From positions 7,739,823 to 7,803,822 of the forward strand of contig NC_134420.1 in assembly GCF_030867145.1 (NCBI RefSeq): a stretch of 64,000 nt of DNA. Direction: 5' to 3'. The DNA comes from Opisthocomus hoazin. Lineage: Eukaryota; Chordata; Aves; Opisthocomiformes; Opisthocomidae. Numbering within the stretch: the first letter of the stretch is position 1; the number at the start of each line of letters is the position of its first letter. Both the position numbers and the translations under genes were made by a program. Positions 1 to 47,900 of the stretch are shown here, in pieces. The notes under the pieces are model-generated. The model was given only the letters and a program-made list of their open reading frames with translations, made no database searches and had not been told where the DNA came from.

Positions 1-427
1 GAGAAATTAATTTTATTCATATTACTTAAGGCAGCTTCACAGGACTTCACACATACATGGCAGCTTTAACGATGGCATCTCTCAATGTCAAAGAGGTTAA
101 GGTATCCATTTAACTGACAGGAAAAGTAAGGTTTAGAGAAAGTAACTTGCCTGAGACATCACAAACAATTTTGGAAGTGCTGTATTCACTTTTCGGTACC
201 TATCTTCTAAAACAGGCTAAGCTTTCAACTTCATCAGTTATCACTAACATACCCAATGATTTCAAATAATGGCAGAATTTAATCTGATGCTAATTAAAAT
301 TGAGGGTTTGATTTTCAAAATTTTGAGTTTACAAATAAAAATGCCATCAACGGAAAAACCCAGCTCCCAAGACAAACAGGATTAAAGCGTTTGGGTAATA
401 TTCCTTGCCCATATAAATGGAAAATAC
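1..427 (-). other. KIF18A intron (part), 3' end of gene lies to the left
   Basis: This is the beginning of the intron after exon 14. It is AT-rich and I see no exon or repeat in it. The remaining KIF18A tail exons and the 3' UTR are outside the window. Confidence 0.8.
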
Positions 428-38110
<37,683 letters not shown>

Positions 38111-38189
38111 AACAACATCCCTTTTGTCCCCCTTTTTCACTTCCAAGACTCTTTCAGGTGAAGCAGCTGAATCTTTTCTGCAATTGACC

Positions 38190-38212
38190 AAAAAAAAAAA
38201 AAAAAAAAAAAA
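38190..38212. repeat. A23 run forming a T23 polypyrimidine tract at the KIF18A exon 2 acceptor
   Basis: Twenty-three A on the plus strand, i.e. T23 on the KIF18A strand. It ends 12 nt before the exon 2 splice site (GGTCAATTGCAG/). It therefore supplies the polypyrimidine tract for the exon that carries the start codon. Confidence 0.9.
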
Positions 38213-38534
38213 GAGTGAAAAGCCTTGTATTTCAAAGAGCGCTGCCTTTAATCAGCACTAAGGTTTAGCACCTGTGCTGGATCTGCCCTACTGTTGTTGG
38301 TAAGCCCTCGGGACTGCTATGATAGCACAACTTCAGAAAGCGCGGTAACAGACCTGGAAAAGTGGCCTAATTCAGCACAGCTTTAAGAAAACTAATTAGC
38401 ACTTCCCCAGGAAATTCATAAGCTTATTTCAAGACGTTAAACTATTAGTTCACCTACTGGCTTTCCTTTGGTTCAGGGCAATCTTTCAGGTGAGCGACCA
38501 GGTCTCCTCAGACCCAAGCGAGGGGTTTTCTGGT

Positions 38535-39265
38535 CACAGAATCACAGAATAGTAGGGGTTGGAAGGGACCTCTGTGGGGTCATCTAGTCCAACCCTCCTG
38601 CTGAAGCAGGGTCACCTACAGCAGGCTACACAGGACCCTGTCCAGGTGGGTCTTGAATATCTCCAGAGAAGGAGACTCCACAACCTCCCTGGGCAGCCTG
38701 TTCCAGAGCTCTGTCACCCTCAGAGGGAAGAAGTTCTTCCTCATGTTCAGACGGAACTTCCTGTGCCTCAGTTTGTGCCCATTGCCCCTTGTCCTGTCAC
38801 TGGGCACCACTGAAAAGAGCTTGGCCCCATCCTCCTGACACCCACCCTTCAGATATTTGTAAGCATTTATTAGGTCCCCTCTCAGCCTTGTCTTCTTCAG
38901 GCTAAACAAGCCCAGCTCCCTCAGCCTCTCCTCGTAGGGGAGATGTTCCAGTCCCCTCATCATCCTTGTAGCCCTCCGCTGGACTCTCTCCAGTAGCTCC
39001 TCATCTTTCTTGAGCTGGGGAGCCCAGAACTGGACAGAGTACTCCAGATGGGTCCTCACCAGGGCAGTGTAGAGGGGAAGGAGAACCTCCCTCGTCCTGC
39101 TGGCCACACTCTTCTTGATGCACCCCAGGATTCCATTGGCTTTCTTGGCAGCCAGGGCACACTGCTGGCTCATGGTTAACCTGTCGTCCACCAGGACACC
39201 CAGGTCCCTCTCCGCAGAGCTGCACTCCAGCAGGTCCGTCCCAAGCCTGTACTGGTGCATGTACT
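38535..39265 (-). mobile_element. CR1 LINE, 5'-truncated, with intact ORF2 C-terminal frame
   Basis: About 730 bp of CR1 lie in the same orientation as KIF18A, in its intron 1. The minus-strand frame reaches the stop codon at 38616 without interruption. It encodes the C-terminal part of the reverse transcriptase ORF, with [26 protein letters not shown]-like and [15 protein letters not shown] motifs. The octamer tail (ATTCTGTGATTCTGTG) is at 38535-38550. The open frame and few differences mark it as the youngest CR1 in the window. The frame also stays open upstream into unique DNA as far as 39440. It cannot be active without its 5' portion. Confidence 0.93.
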
Positions 39266-39679
39266 GGTCCTTCAGCGCAGCCGCCCGCCTGCCTTCTCCA
39301 GGTTGTCGGTTTAAAGGATCGGTTAAAGCGGGGCTCGCGCTGTCATAACCGGTACGCTGTGGAGGAACGCGCGCCGCAGAACTCCAAAGAGAATCCCTGT
39401 TTAACGGCCCAGCCGTTCCGGACAGAGCGCTCGCTCCCAACAGCGGGCAGGGGCCTCCGCGGCAAGGGCTCTCCGCGACGCTCCTTCAGCCCCGGGGCAA
39501 GCTCACCCTCCCTCAGCCGAGCCGCCCCACGGCCGCGGAGTGAGGCCGCAGCGCGGGGGGAAGCACCCACGGGCGGCCCGCGGCCCTACCCGGCCCGGCC
39601 CACCGCCAGGCCCAGCCCCGCGGAAGAGGCCTGACCCCCCCCCCAGGCCGCCGCGACCCCCGCCAGGGCCGCCACTCAC

Positions 39680-39735
39680 CTCCGCGCCGCGGCCGAGCCA
39701 ACTGCCGCCAGCCCGTGCCGCCGAATTCAAACACA
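39680..39735 (-). other. KIF18A: KIF18A noncoding exon 1 (5' UTR; 5' end uncertain)
   Basis: On the minus strand a strong donor, GCGGAG followed by GTGAGT, has its GT at 39679-39678. It lies inside the CpG island upstream of exon 2. The exon therefore ends at 39680. The start site is not directly visible. I place it just downstream of the CHR element at 39726-39731, so the outer boundary is inferred. The stretch has no ATG, so translation must begin in exon 2. Confidence 0.65.
39726..39731 (-). promoter_or_regulatory. KIF18A: Cell-cycle homology region (CHR), TTTGAA
   Basis: The KIF18A strand reads GTGTTTGAATTCGG. TTTGAA is the best-known CHR core bound by the MuvB subunit LIN54 in promoters of G2/M genes. 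The 31-bp gap to the upstream CCAAT box fits that promoter class, and human KIF18A is known as a mitosis-peaking gene. Binding here is inferred. Confidence 0.6.
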
Positions 39736-39762
39736 AGCGGCCCGCCTCCCCCCCGCCTCCTC

Positions 39763-39767
39763 ATTGG
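39763..39767 (-). promoter_or_regulatory. CCAAT box (NF-Y type)
   Basis: The plus strand reads ATTGG within TCATTGGCCG, so the KIF18A strand reads CGGCCAATGA, a good NF-Y core. It lies 31 bp upstream of the CHR in the KIF18A direction, and could also serve METTL15 because NF-Y acts in either orientation. Confidence 0.7.
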
Positions 39768-39779
39768 CCGCCGCCCCCG

Positions 39780-39784
39780 TGACG
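39780..39784 (+). promoter_or_regulatory. CRE/ATF-like half site
   Basis: TGACG within CCGTGACGCC lies about 25 bp before the METTL15 exon 1 donor. A five-base half site in GC-rich DNA can occur by chance. Confidence 0.3.
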
Positions 39785-39807
39785 CCAGGAGCGCGACAGC
39801 GCCAACG
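39785..39807 (+). other. METTL15: METTL15 noncoding exon 1 (3' end; start site uncertain)
   Basis: A near-perfect donor, AACG/GTAAGC, has its GT at 39808-39809 in the CpG island on the plus strand, 1.9 kb before the first METTL15 coding exon. The transcription start is not visible. I give only the exon's last bases; its start is a guess between about 39735 and 39800. An alternative donor (CCAG/GTGAGG, GT at 40575) exists within the same leader region. Confidence 0.55.
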
Positions 39808-41678
39808 GTAAGCGTGCGGGGCTGAGTCTCGCGCTGGGGTCCGGTAGTGGGCCGCTCTGCGGTGCCCAGCGGGCGGGTGGCGACCGCGGGGCTCAGCCGC
39901 ACTGCCTGCTGCTGGGGGCGGGGGGAGCCCCGGGGCGCCCGCCTTGCCGGCTCCACCGCAGCCGCGCGCGCTTCCCGCCTTTCTGAGTCTCTCAGGGGGA
40001 GAGTGGGAGGCCTGGGGGGAGGGGAGGTGCGGGGGGGGGAGGGGTGGGGGGGACGACGACGACACACGACAGACATAGCCCTGTGAGGAGTGGGGGCTGC
40101 GGGGCTTCGGGCGGGGAGCAGCCCTCGGCCCTTTCCTCCCGCACCGCGCCCTGGGGCCAGGCTGCGGGCCGCCTCTCCGCTGGGAAAAAGCACTGCGGAG
40201 TCGGATTTGTACTCCCTGTCTGCCTTTACCGTCCGCTTCGGTGCGAGTCCCGCTGTGCAGGTGGCTGCCCCCTCTGCCCCAGCGCCGCCCGGGACGCGTG
40301 CCGCAAGAAACTGCGCTTTCTGCGCGCTTCTAAGGAAAAAAAAACCCAAAAAATCCCCCATTGCGTAGACCGAGGTTGGTTGTAAGCGAAGTGCTCTGTG
40401 CCCCGGGTGGCAAGGGGCGCGCACCGACGGAGGGCAGCGAGAGCTGGGGGTGGTTGCTGGCCCCCACCCTGCTCGTACAATGATTGCTCTGGATGCGTTG
40501 TGGTTTGCTGCAAAACCTCAGGGCTACGGTGCGTCTGGGCAAGGTTATAGGATGATGCGTGCTTCCAAATTCCAGGTGAGGGGAAATACTGCCCAGCTGA
40601 GGCTTAAGTTAGCAGACTGGCTTTCCAGAGGTGATGACTCAGCAGGTTCTTACCTCTGCAGGCAAAACACCTGAAGCCTCTGACTAGATAAATCCAAGCA
40701 AAGCATGCAATAAAAATTTGTTCATTAAAATAAAGTTGCCCTTCTAGTGGTGGGGTAGATGTAGAACGGCACTTTTCCGAATGGTTTTCTGTCAAAGTTT
40801 GCACCTTTCTTGACTGGCAAGAGTGTTTGATACAGTATTACAGAAGGTCTCAGCTCCAGAAAGGAATGCAGATATAAATAAAGCCTAATTATCACCTATG
40901 CTAAGCTTTCAAATAATTTTTTTTATGGAAGGTAAAATCTGCCATGCAGCCGTCTAGTAGGTTACTGACTTGGTTTTGGAGTGTTTTGGACAGAGGGGAA
41001 AAAATAATCATCGGTTTTCCCTATAATTAAAAGACAAACTACGTAGCTAACCACTCTGATGTTTCCAAGGTTTAGAGTATTATTTCAGTTAGTTACACTT
41101 GAGAATTCTTGCCTCTGGCTGTGCTCAGAGTATTTTGTATTACAAGATGTAATGCATGATGAAAACCATGTAGTTACTACATGTGTAACACTAAACTACA
41201 GCATTGTTTTAATATGATTATGGTATTTGATTTGTCCTTTTCCGTTTTAACTAGAAATACAGAGAACTTGGCAACCATGGTGCTACTATTTGGAGCAGGT
41301 ATCTCATTGTGTTTGGCGAAATGGAGGGGAACAATTTGAAAGTAAAGTCACTGTTTTGGTTGTAGTCAGATTTCATTAGATATTTATTAGCATCTCTGGG
41401 ACATTGTAATGCTGTTAAAGTCCTGCAATGAAAAGGAAAATAAGGTGTTCCTTATGAAAAGAAAACCGTTGTTTCTTGAATAAGATTGATTGATAATGTT
41501 GAAAATGCTGAAAACAAGTTAGAGATTCTAACTTTTTGCTGACATGACATACATATATAACTGCCCATCTTGGGCCGTGTGGTGCTTTACTTACAGTATT
41601 TCTACTTTGTCTTTTAAACAAACCTACCATTTTAAGTACTTGTTTCAAAGTGTTTCCCGATATCTACTGTTTTTCTAG
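39808..41678 (+). other. METTL15 intron 1
   Basis: The first 500 bp belong to the CpG island. The rest is ordinary AT-rich sequence without recognisable repeats. A short open frame ends at a donor-like site near 40575 and could mark an alternative leader exon. Confidence 0.6.
40010..40052 (+). promoter_or_regulatory. G-rich tract, possible G-quadruplex
   Basis: Several runs of four or more G (for example GCGGGGGGGGGAGGGGTGGG) lie on the METTL15 sense strand within its intron 1, just inside the CpG island. G-quadruplex formation is plausible from the run pattern but untested. Confidence 0.5.
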
Positions 41679-41958
41679 GTTGATCAACTCCAAAATGTTA
41701 TCTCAGTGTCTGTGCCAGGTTTACAAATGTTTGTTTCTGCACAACTTAAAACTGAATTCCATAAATATGGCTACTTTGGCCAGAAGAATCCATTCTTCAG
41801 CAAAAAAGCTTTCTGACTGCGAGTTAAAGGAAGAAACTGTCCAGAAACGGGAAACTGAAGAGTTACCTCCAAGTACAGAAAACAGTCATTTTGGAAGATT
41901 GCACATACCAGTGATGCTGGAGGAGGTAGTTAATTGTTTATCTCCCCAGCCAGGCCAG
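41679..41958 (+). CDS. METTL15: METTL15 exon 2: start codon, mitochondrial presequence and start of RsmH-type fold
   Basis: The acceptor TTTTCTAG ends at 41678 and the donor CAG/GTGAGT has its GT at 41959-41960. Translation starts at 41695 and gives 88 codons ending in phase 0. The first ~50 residues are rich in basic and hydroxyl residues with few acids, as expected of a mitochondrial targeting sequence. The end, RLHIPVMLEEVVNCLSPQPG, aligns with human METTL15 (KLHIPVMVDEVVHCLSPQKG) and with the N-terminal motif of bacterial RsmH. METTL15 is known to make N4-methylcytidine in mitochondrial 12S rRNA and supports small-subunit assembly. A second in-frame ATG (41767, Met25) has a stronger context. 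The SAM-binding motif and the rest of the enzyme lie in exons beyond the window. Confidence 0.93.
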
Positions 41959-44900
41959 GTGAGTTAAATGATTAATTAACATTAGTGATTCAGTAGCAGT
42001 CCAGCTGAAAAATTTGTGGAGTGTAGGGATAACTTTTGTTTAGAGCAATAAACAGATGCTCTTCAAGAATCAGTTGTACCTTTTAAAGGTTCTAAATTGT
42101 TTTGCAATTCACATTAAGGCTCTGTATTTAAAACAATAAAAATCTGGTATCTGTATGGCCCACATCCCCAAATAAGCAGTGAAAACTGTAGTAAGTATTT
42201 GAATAATCTCTTGCTTTAGTGCTTGTCTTTCTGGATTGCTCCTGTGTATTTCTAGGGTTGTGTTAATTACTAATAGCAGCAGTGAGTCTTTGTGTACGGT
42301 TATGTCATCAATTTGTGAAGAGCTCTCTTCCTTTTGTATAAGAGGTAGTATGTATGTAGGTTTTAAAAATCATTATCATCATAGCCTGTTCTCAGATATT
42401 TCCATGGTTTCACTAGGTTTGAGGCATGATATTTCCTTAGGGTATGCTTACACCGCATAACGTAGTGCACTGTAGAGGAACTGTAGTTATAAAATGACTG
42501 TGTATGGTACCAGAAGTGGTTTAGCATCAATAATGTGGAAGTATTACAAGTTGTCTTGGGTACGGTACTGAGTAGATTCCTTTTGGTATCTAGGTTAGCT
42601 CAGGTCTCTCTAAACTGCAGTGTTGCTATATCTGCAATGTACTGGTGTATGAGGTGTAGGTATACTGTTAGGCGTTCCCTTTATAAGTGTTACACAGTGA
42701 AATAGTTTTTGCCTGAGGGATCTTAAATCCACTAAAGTTGAATGGTTTTCTTATACAACTTAAATGCTTTAATGATTTTCACATTTCATATGCTTTCATT
42801 GGTACATTTTATGTTAGCTTCATAGAATTGTTTTAATTTAGGCTTATCAATGTGTAGTTTTACTACAAAGAGTGAAACGATACAAAAAGAAGTGGAAGAT
42901 TCAAAGTGTGTGTTTGCTTATTCATTTGTACTTGAAAACAGCATCATCCAACAGTGGCAAAGGGATGTAGCAAGTTTGGGATGCGTTCAGGGATCAAAAA
43001 ATTGTGGTCAAATCTTGTTGCATTTCTTTGTGAGAACTTCTTTAGTTTGGAACACACTGTATCATTTTAAGTGTTTTGAAAACCAGAGAATCCAGATAGT
43101 GTAAGTCTTGTAAGATATGCATTGCTCTTGCATGTGTTCTACTGTTGAAGATACCTAAATTGGTGACATACATAAGGAACTTTGAGTTCAGATTTCATTT
43201 ACATGTCACAACTATTATGAAATTTTCACACATTAAATGAAAATATAAATTGTGACACTATATGTAAAGTATTTTTCCGGTTGTGTAAGTTTCTACTTGA
43301 GTAAGAATTAAGAAGAGGCTCATGGGGGACTGTTCATTAAACTGTGTTTGTTGATACAAAGAAACTTGTTTGGCAACAGAACCTGCAAAAGAAACTCTTC
43401 CTGGTTGTAAACTGTGGAGAGTAACAGTTGTTGTCCCTGAAGGCTTTCTGAGAATTTAAATATTTATGAATGTAAATCTGCTTATTATTGGGGTGGGTTT
43501 TATTTTCATGTCCATGCATACATGGTTTTGCAGATTCCTAAACTAGTGGTGAACCACTAATGACAGATACAAGAGTCTGAGTTTTGCCTACGGTAAGGAT
43601 CAGTGAAATTTTAAACAGACACTAAGTTTCTCACTGACATGGATGGTGGTAGGGTTTCTGTTAACACGGACATAGAACTGGGACTGTTGTATCAATTTAC
43701 ATTTTTAAGATTATAGTCATGACTAGGAAGTCCATGAACACTTTCTTTATTTTGTGGGCAGGGAAGGTAATGTTCTGATCTTGCATTTTGTTTTTCTGCT
43801 TTCTTCTCTCCTACGCACATGAAAATTGCCTTTACTCGACTTTAACACAATTATATTCTTTGTTATAAAAAAGCTGATTTGAGCCTTTACTTCTTGTTGT
43901 CTCATAAGACAAGGAATTGCTAATATAAAGAAAATCCAATTAGAAAGACAGCATTCTCCCTAGGGTTTTGGTCAGTGAATGGGGTTTGCATTTTACTTGT
44001 AGGGGTTCCTAAGAAATCGAATGTTACTTAAGAGTGAGTCACAGCGGAGATAAAGATGTTAGTATCCTCCTACTGAATATTGTTGTTGACTGTCTCCTTT
44101 GTGGAATCTGTTTGTCAGGGGTTTAAGCAATAGTATTTCCACTTATCTTTGAATCTGCTTTTATTGCTTTAGAGCTTGTTTCTACATAGTCCCTGTAGTA
44201 GTCCTGTCTCTGAAGCACATTGCACAAATTAGTTTTTACTGATCTATCTCACTTCCTCAATGAAAAGTCTGTTGCAGTAAATCCACACACAAGTAATTTC
44301 CTCTTTAAGTTTACTGTACTGGCTAAACTACAGTTTAGTCTTCTCACTCCACTAGTGTTTCTTTGTGCATACTTGGCCAGTGTTTCTGCAGTTGTCTGGG
44401 CAGCTTGAGTTCTCTCTGTTCTCTTCAACTTTAAAGGTTGTGAAGAACCAAGCATGTTTTCAGAATGAATGTCTCTGGACATTCAGAAGCATGTTTTCCC
44501 GATTTTCACCCTACTTTTTCCTTTGAAATAGACATTCACCTTTTAACTAGAGATGTGCATCTCTTTGACACCATAAGACTACAGTGATATGAAAACGAGT
44601 TTTGTTAGCAGTGAGTTCTAGTGTGAATGCCAGAGGATGAAACTTTGAATTTTTAGTTATGCGGTTCTCATAACAAAGGTTCTTACAGGTTGCAAAGCTC
44701 TGGGAAACTATTGTGATAGTGCTTCAGCACAAACAGCACAATTCTATGTAGAATATTTAAACTCTAGCTAGGATAAAAAGAAATATTATACCCTACTCAG
44801 ATTTTATGCAGAAGTCTGTAATCTGCTGATATCTATGATTTTGTGTTAAGTATGATTTAGAATAGACTAGAAAGGAGATATACAGTAAAGTCTAAGAGTA

Positions 44901-47900
44901 TTATTTGGTTTATGATAGTTATGGAATTTTTTTTAGTATCTGTAAATGAAATGGCAGGTAGTCAAACTTGAGGTGAGAAAGAATGAATGAGACCATTCCC
45001 TTTTCTGCAGTGTTTAAGTGATTCATCAGAAACAGTTAATATCAGATGATGTTTTTATCTCATTATGTTAATTTGTGTCTAAAAAAACTAAAGCAGTTAA
45101 TTTTCCCCAAACAGATCTTGTGTGACAGCTTCTTGAGTTACCTGGGACTTGGTGCAGGGGTGTCCTCTTTGATTCTTCATAAAACTGTTCAGATTATTTT
45201 ACCCCCTTCAATGAAAGCTGGGTAGTAATCCTCTTTGTCTTGGAAAGACTGTGATACCTAGCTTCTAGAAAGAGAAAGGTATTTTTTAAAAACATCCAGC
45301 TTTGCCATGAGCTTTGCTTTCAGCCTTTCAGGTATGTATTGCGTTGTTCTCAGGATAGCTACTACCTTCACACATCCAAATGTCAAATGATCCTTTTTCA
45401 GCTGAGAGAGTATGAGCATGGCCTTCCAAAATAACAAGAGGAAGCATAAAACATTGCTGACAGTCAGACATTGGTCTTTTGTCACTGAAGTGCTGCTTGA
45501 GCTCTGCAATTAGTTTGAAGACAGCAGCCTTTCACTTCCTGAAGTTCTGTTACCACAGTTGGATGTTGTTGATCTGGAGCGTAGTTGGTTTTTTCCCACT
45601 CCGCAGAGCTAGTTAGTCAAGTAATAGACGACACTCAGAGGAAGCCGAGGTAGACTGCTGGTGTGCAAAAGTGGAGTCTATTGTTCTGAGATTGCTGTCT
45701 TTGTTTGTTTGTATCCTTGTCCATATATCAGTATTCATTTTCTGTTTCTGCCTTATACTGAGTGTAAGCTCTTAAGGACAAAAATAACCTTTCTCTGTAT
45801 AGTACCCTGCAGCGTGGACTTCTGTTTTGTGAGAAGAGTTTCCAAGTATCATGGTGTATAAATAGTTATGTGGCTTGCTGGTGGCCAGTGTACTTACCGT
45901 AGTAATTCCAAAGGCATGTGCAAACAATTTATAACTGGAACAACTCATTTACACTAAAGGCTCTCGAAATTGAAGTTTTCTGCAGGATGTTCAAGATAAA
46001 CAGAAATTGAAAAGGGACCTGCAAAAATTAATTCAGAGTTCTCAAGTTGTATGAGGTGATTTGTAGGATGCAACCAAAATACAAAGTTTGGCACGGAATA
46101 TTAATTAAATTATACTTGTTTTGGAAAAGCACAGCACTCCATGGACACAGTAACTGTTTTTATCATTTTAGTCTATTTTCCACTGGACTTGTTAAATGAC
46201 AGTAGCTGACATAAAGCAAGTGATTTGTATAGTGTTCTTTATTGTGGAAACAACTATATGGGTGTTTTTGTGGGAAGCATGTTGAAAATATCTTTCTGTA
46301 TGCAAGTTGTATGGTTAATTTTTCTGTGGCAATAGCACAGTGATTTGTATGGTGATAGATAAAGATTAGCCATTGTTGTTAAACAGGAAGAAAGATACTG
46401 GAACTTGTAAGAGACAATAAATTAATATAGAGAAATTCTGAAAATATTCTGGGAATAACAGAACACACTTTTTTCTGTGATACTTTAGTGTTACTGGGGG
46501 CTATTGAGAGTTATTTCAGCTGATTATGTGTTCCTGTGTACCCTTTCAGTCGCTCTTGTCTTGCCCGATTTCCTGGTTGTGTGTATTGCGAATTTATGAA
46601 AGAGACTAGCCAGGTTTCAGATCCCAGCTGTGTAGGGAGGTGTGCAATAAAAGGTTTGTAGAGTGCCTATGTATTGAAAAGTGTATTCATTTTCTGTGTT
46701 AAGTAATAGGAAACTTGTTAAATGAAATCTGATTATATAGAGAGCACTGTTTAAAATATATGGCTAAAATCATACTTTAAAACGTTTTATTTTGTGTGTG
46801 AAGTTAGCATTTGAAGGTAGTCCATGAAACTGGAAAATATTTTCCAAATATTTTCAAAAAAGTTTCAATTAAGATATGCACAAGACAGTCCCTCAAATAT
46901 CTGTTATGATTTAAAGTATCTGGTTTCATGGTGGTAGTGTGTACATGGGGATTTGGAAAACCACACCTATTTGCTTAAGTCCCTTAACTTAGAAACAATT
47001 GCTCTCTACTGTGACAAGCAGTCTAAATAAAAAAGTAACAGGATAGAAGGAGTAGTATTAACAATGTGATGCCAGCAAGTATCATACAAATTCTACAGTA
47101 TCTGCATCTGGGTGAGTTCCATCACGAGATGAGAGAGGGAAGAAGGTGACAGGGAAGGGAACAAGACAGGAGATGGTGTTTATGGACAGCTTGTCACTTG
47201 AGGGGGCGGAGAAAGTCCGGTCATGCTCTTTAATCATCTAAAGTTTCTTGCTTTGCTGTCTTCTGTAGTGGATCCCCAAAAAATACAGGGATCATAAATT
47301 CCCTAATGACAGATTAATTAAAACACATATGGCTTATCTGAGAGCACTATACAACTGTTCTCTTTTGAAGCTGGTACTGCTGTGTGATTAGACTGTGGTA
47401 CTGGGAAACGAAAAATACTCATGTGTTGGATCTGAATGATGGCAAGATACGAGTGAGGCGTGGTGAAGAAGTCCCTTCAGATTTTACTTTTTTATACTTC
47501 AAGATTTTGCTCTGTAGAGAGCACTTGGGCAGAGAGGAAGAATAAATTGGTGGCTGCAGCTGCACAGGGAAGAATCTTTTGGTTGTAATTCTTGGACATC
47601 CGCCCGACCACCTCTTCTTCCCACCTGCAGCATGGCTCTCAGCAGTCGTATCTAAAAGTTAGCAGCAGCGAGACAGCTCTCACCAACGTTTCTGCATCTT
47701 TCTCTATTGCAGTAGAGGAGGGGAAGCCTGCAGCTGCTCTCTCCAAAGAGACCAGCAAGGGAACTTGCTCTGCCTACTGAGAACAACTCTGCAGATGCGC
47801 CAGATTTCATTTTATTGTAATACTGGGTTAGCTCGCTTTTATCACTCTATCGCATAACAAATGATAGTGCTTCAGGAGACTATTTAAGACGCTGTGTTAT

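Larger units (their letters stand above)
38178..39679 (-). other. KIF18A intron 1
   Basis: 1.5-kb intron between the noncoding exon and the start-codon exon. It holds a 23-base T run (minus strand) close to the acceptor, a young CR1 copy (38535-39265), and at its 5' end the GC-rich flank of the CpG island. Confidence 0.8.
39340..40330. promoter_or_regulatory. CpG island with bidirectional KIF18A / METTL15 promoter
   Basis: About 1 kb is strongly GC-rich and dense in CpG, against an AT-rich background. It covers the first splice donors of both genes. The core between the two donors (39680-39807) has GC boxes (CCCGCCTCCC-type), an inverted CCAAT box, a CHR and a TGACG half-site. There is no TATA box, as usual for housekeeping bidirectional promoters. 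Long GC-driven open frames in this island (for example a 303-codon frame on the minus strand) are compositional. Confidence 0.9.

Noticed and set aside
382..427. Extension of the KIF18A tail exon to the stop near 382
   Set aside because: Similarity to human KIF18A stops at ILQR, exactly where a donor GTATTT occurs, so the following 15 residues are intron read-through.
38111..38191. KIF18A start at the upstream ATG at 38191 giving a longer N-terminus
   Set aside because: That ATG lies upstream of the TTGCAG acceptor (ends 38178), so it is intronic. The human alignment begins at the ATG at 38110.
39513..40424. 303-codon open frame on the minus strand in the CpG island, and other GC-rich frames there
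   Set aside because: It is Arg/Pro/Gly/Ala-rich, as any frame in CpG-dense DNA is. It crosses the bidirectional promoter and the predicted METTL15 donor and matches no protein family.
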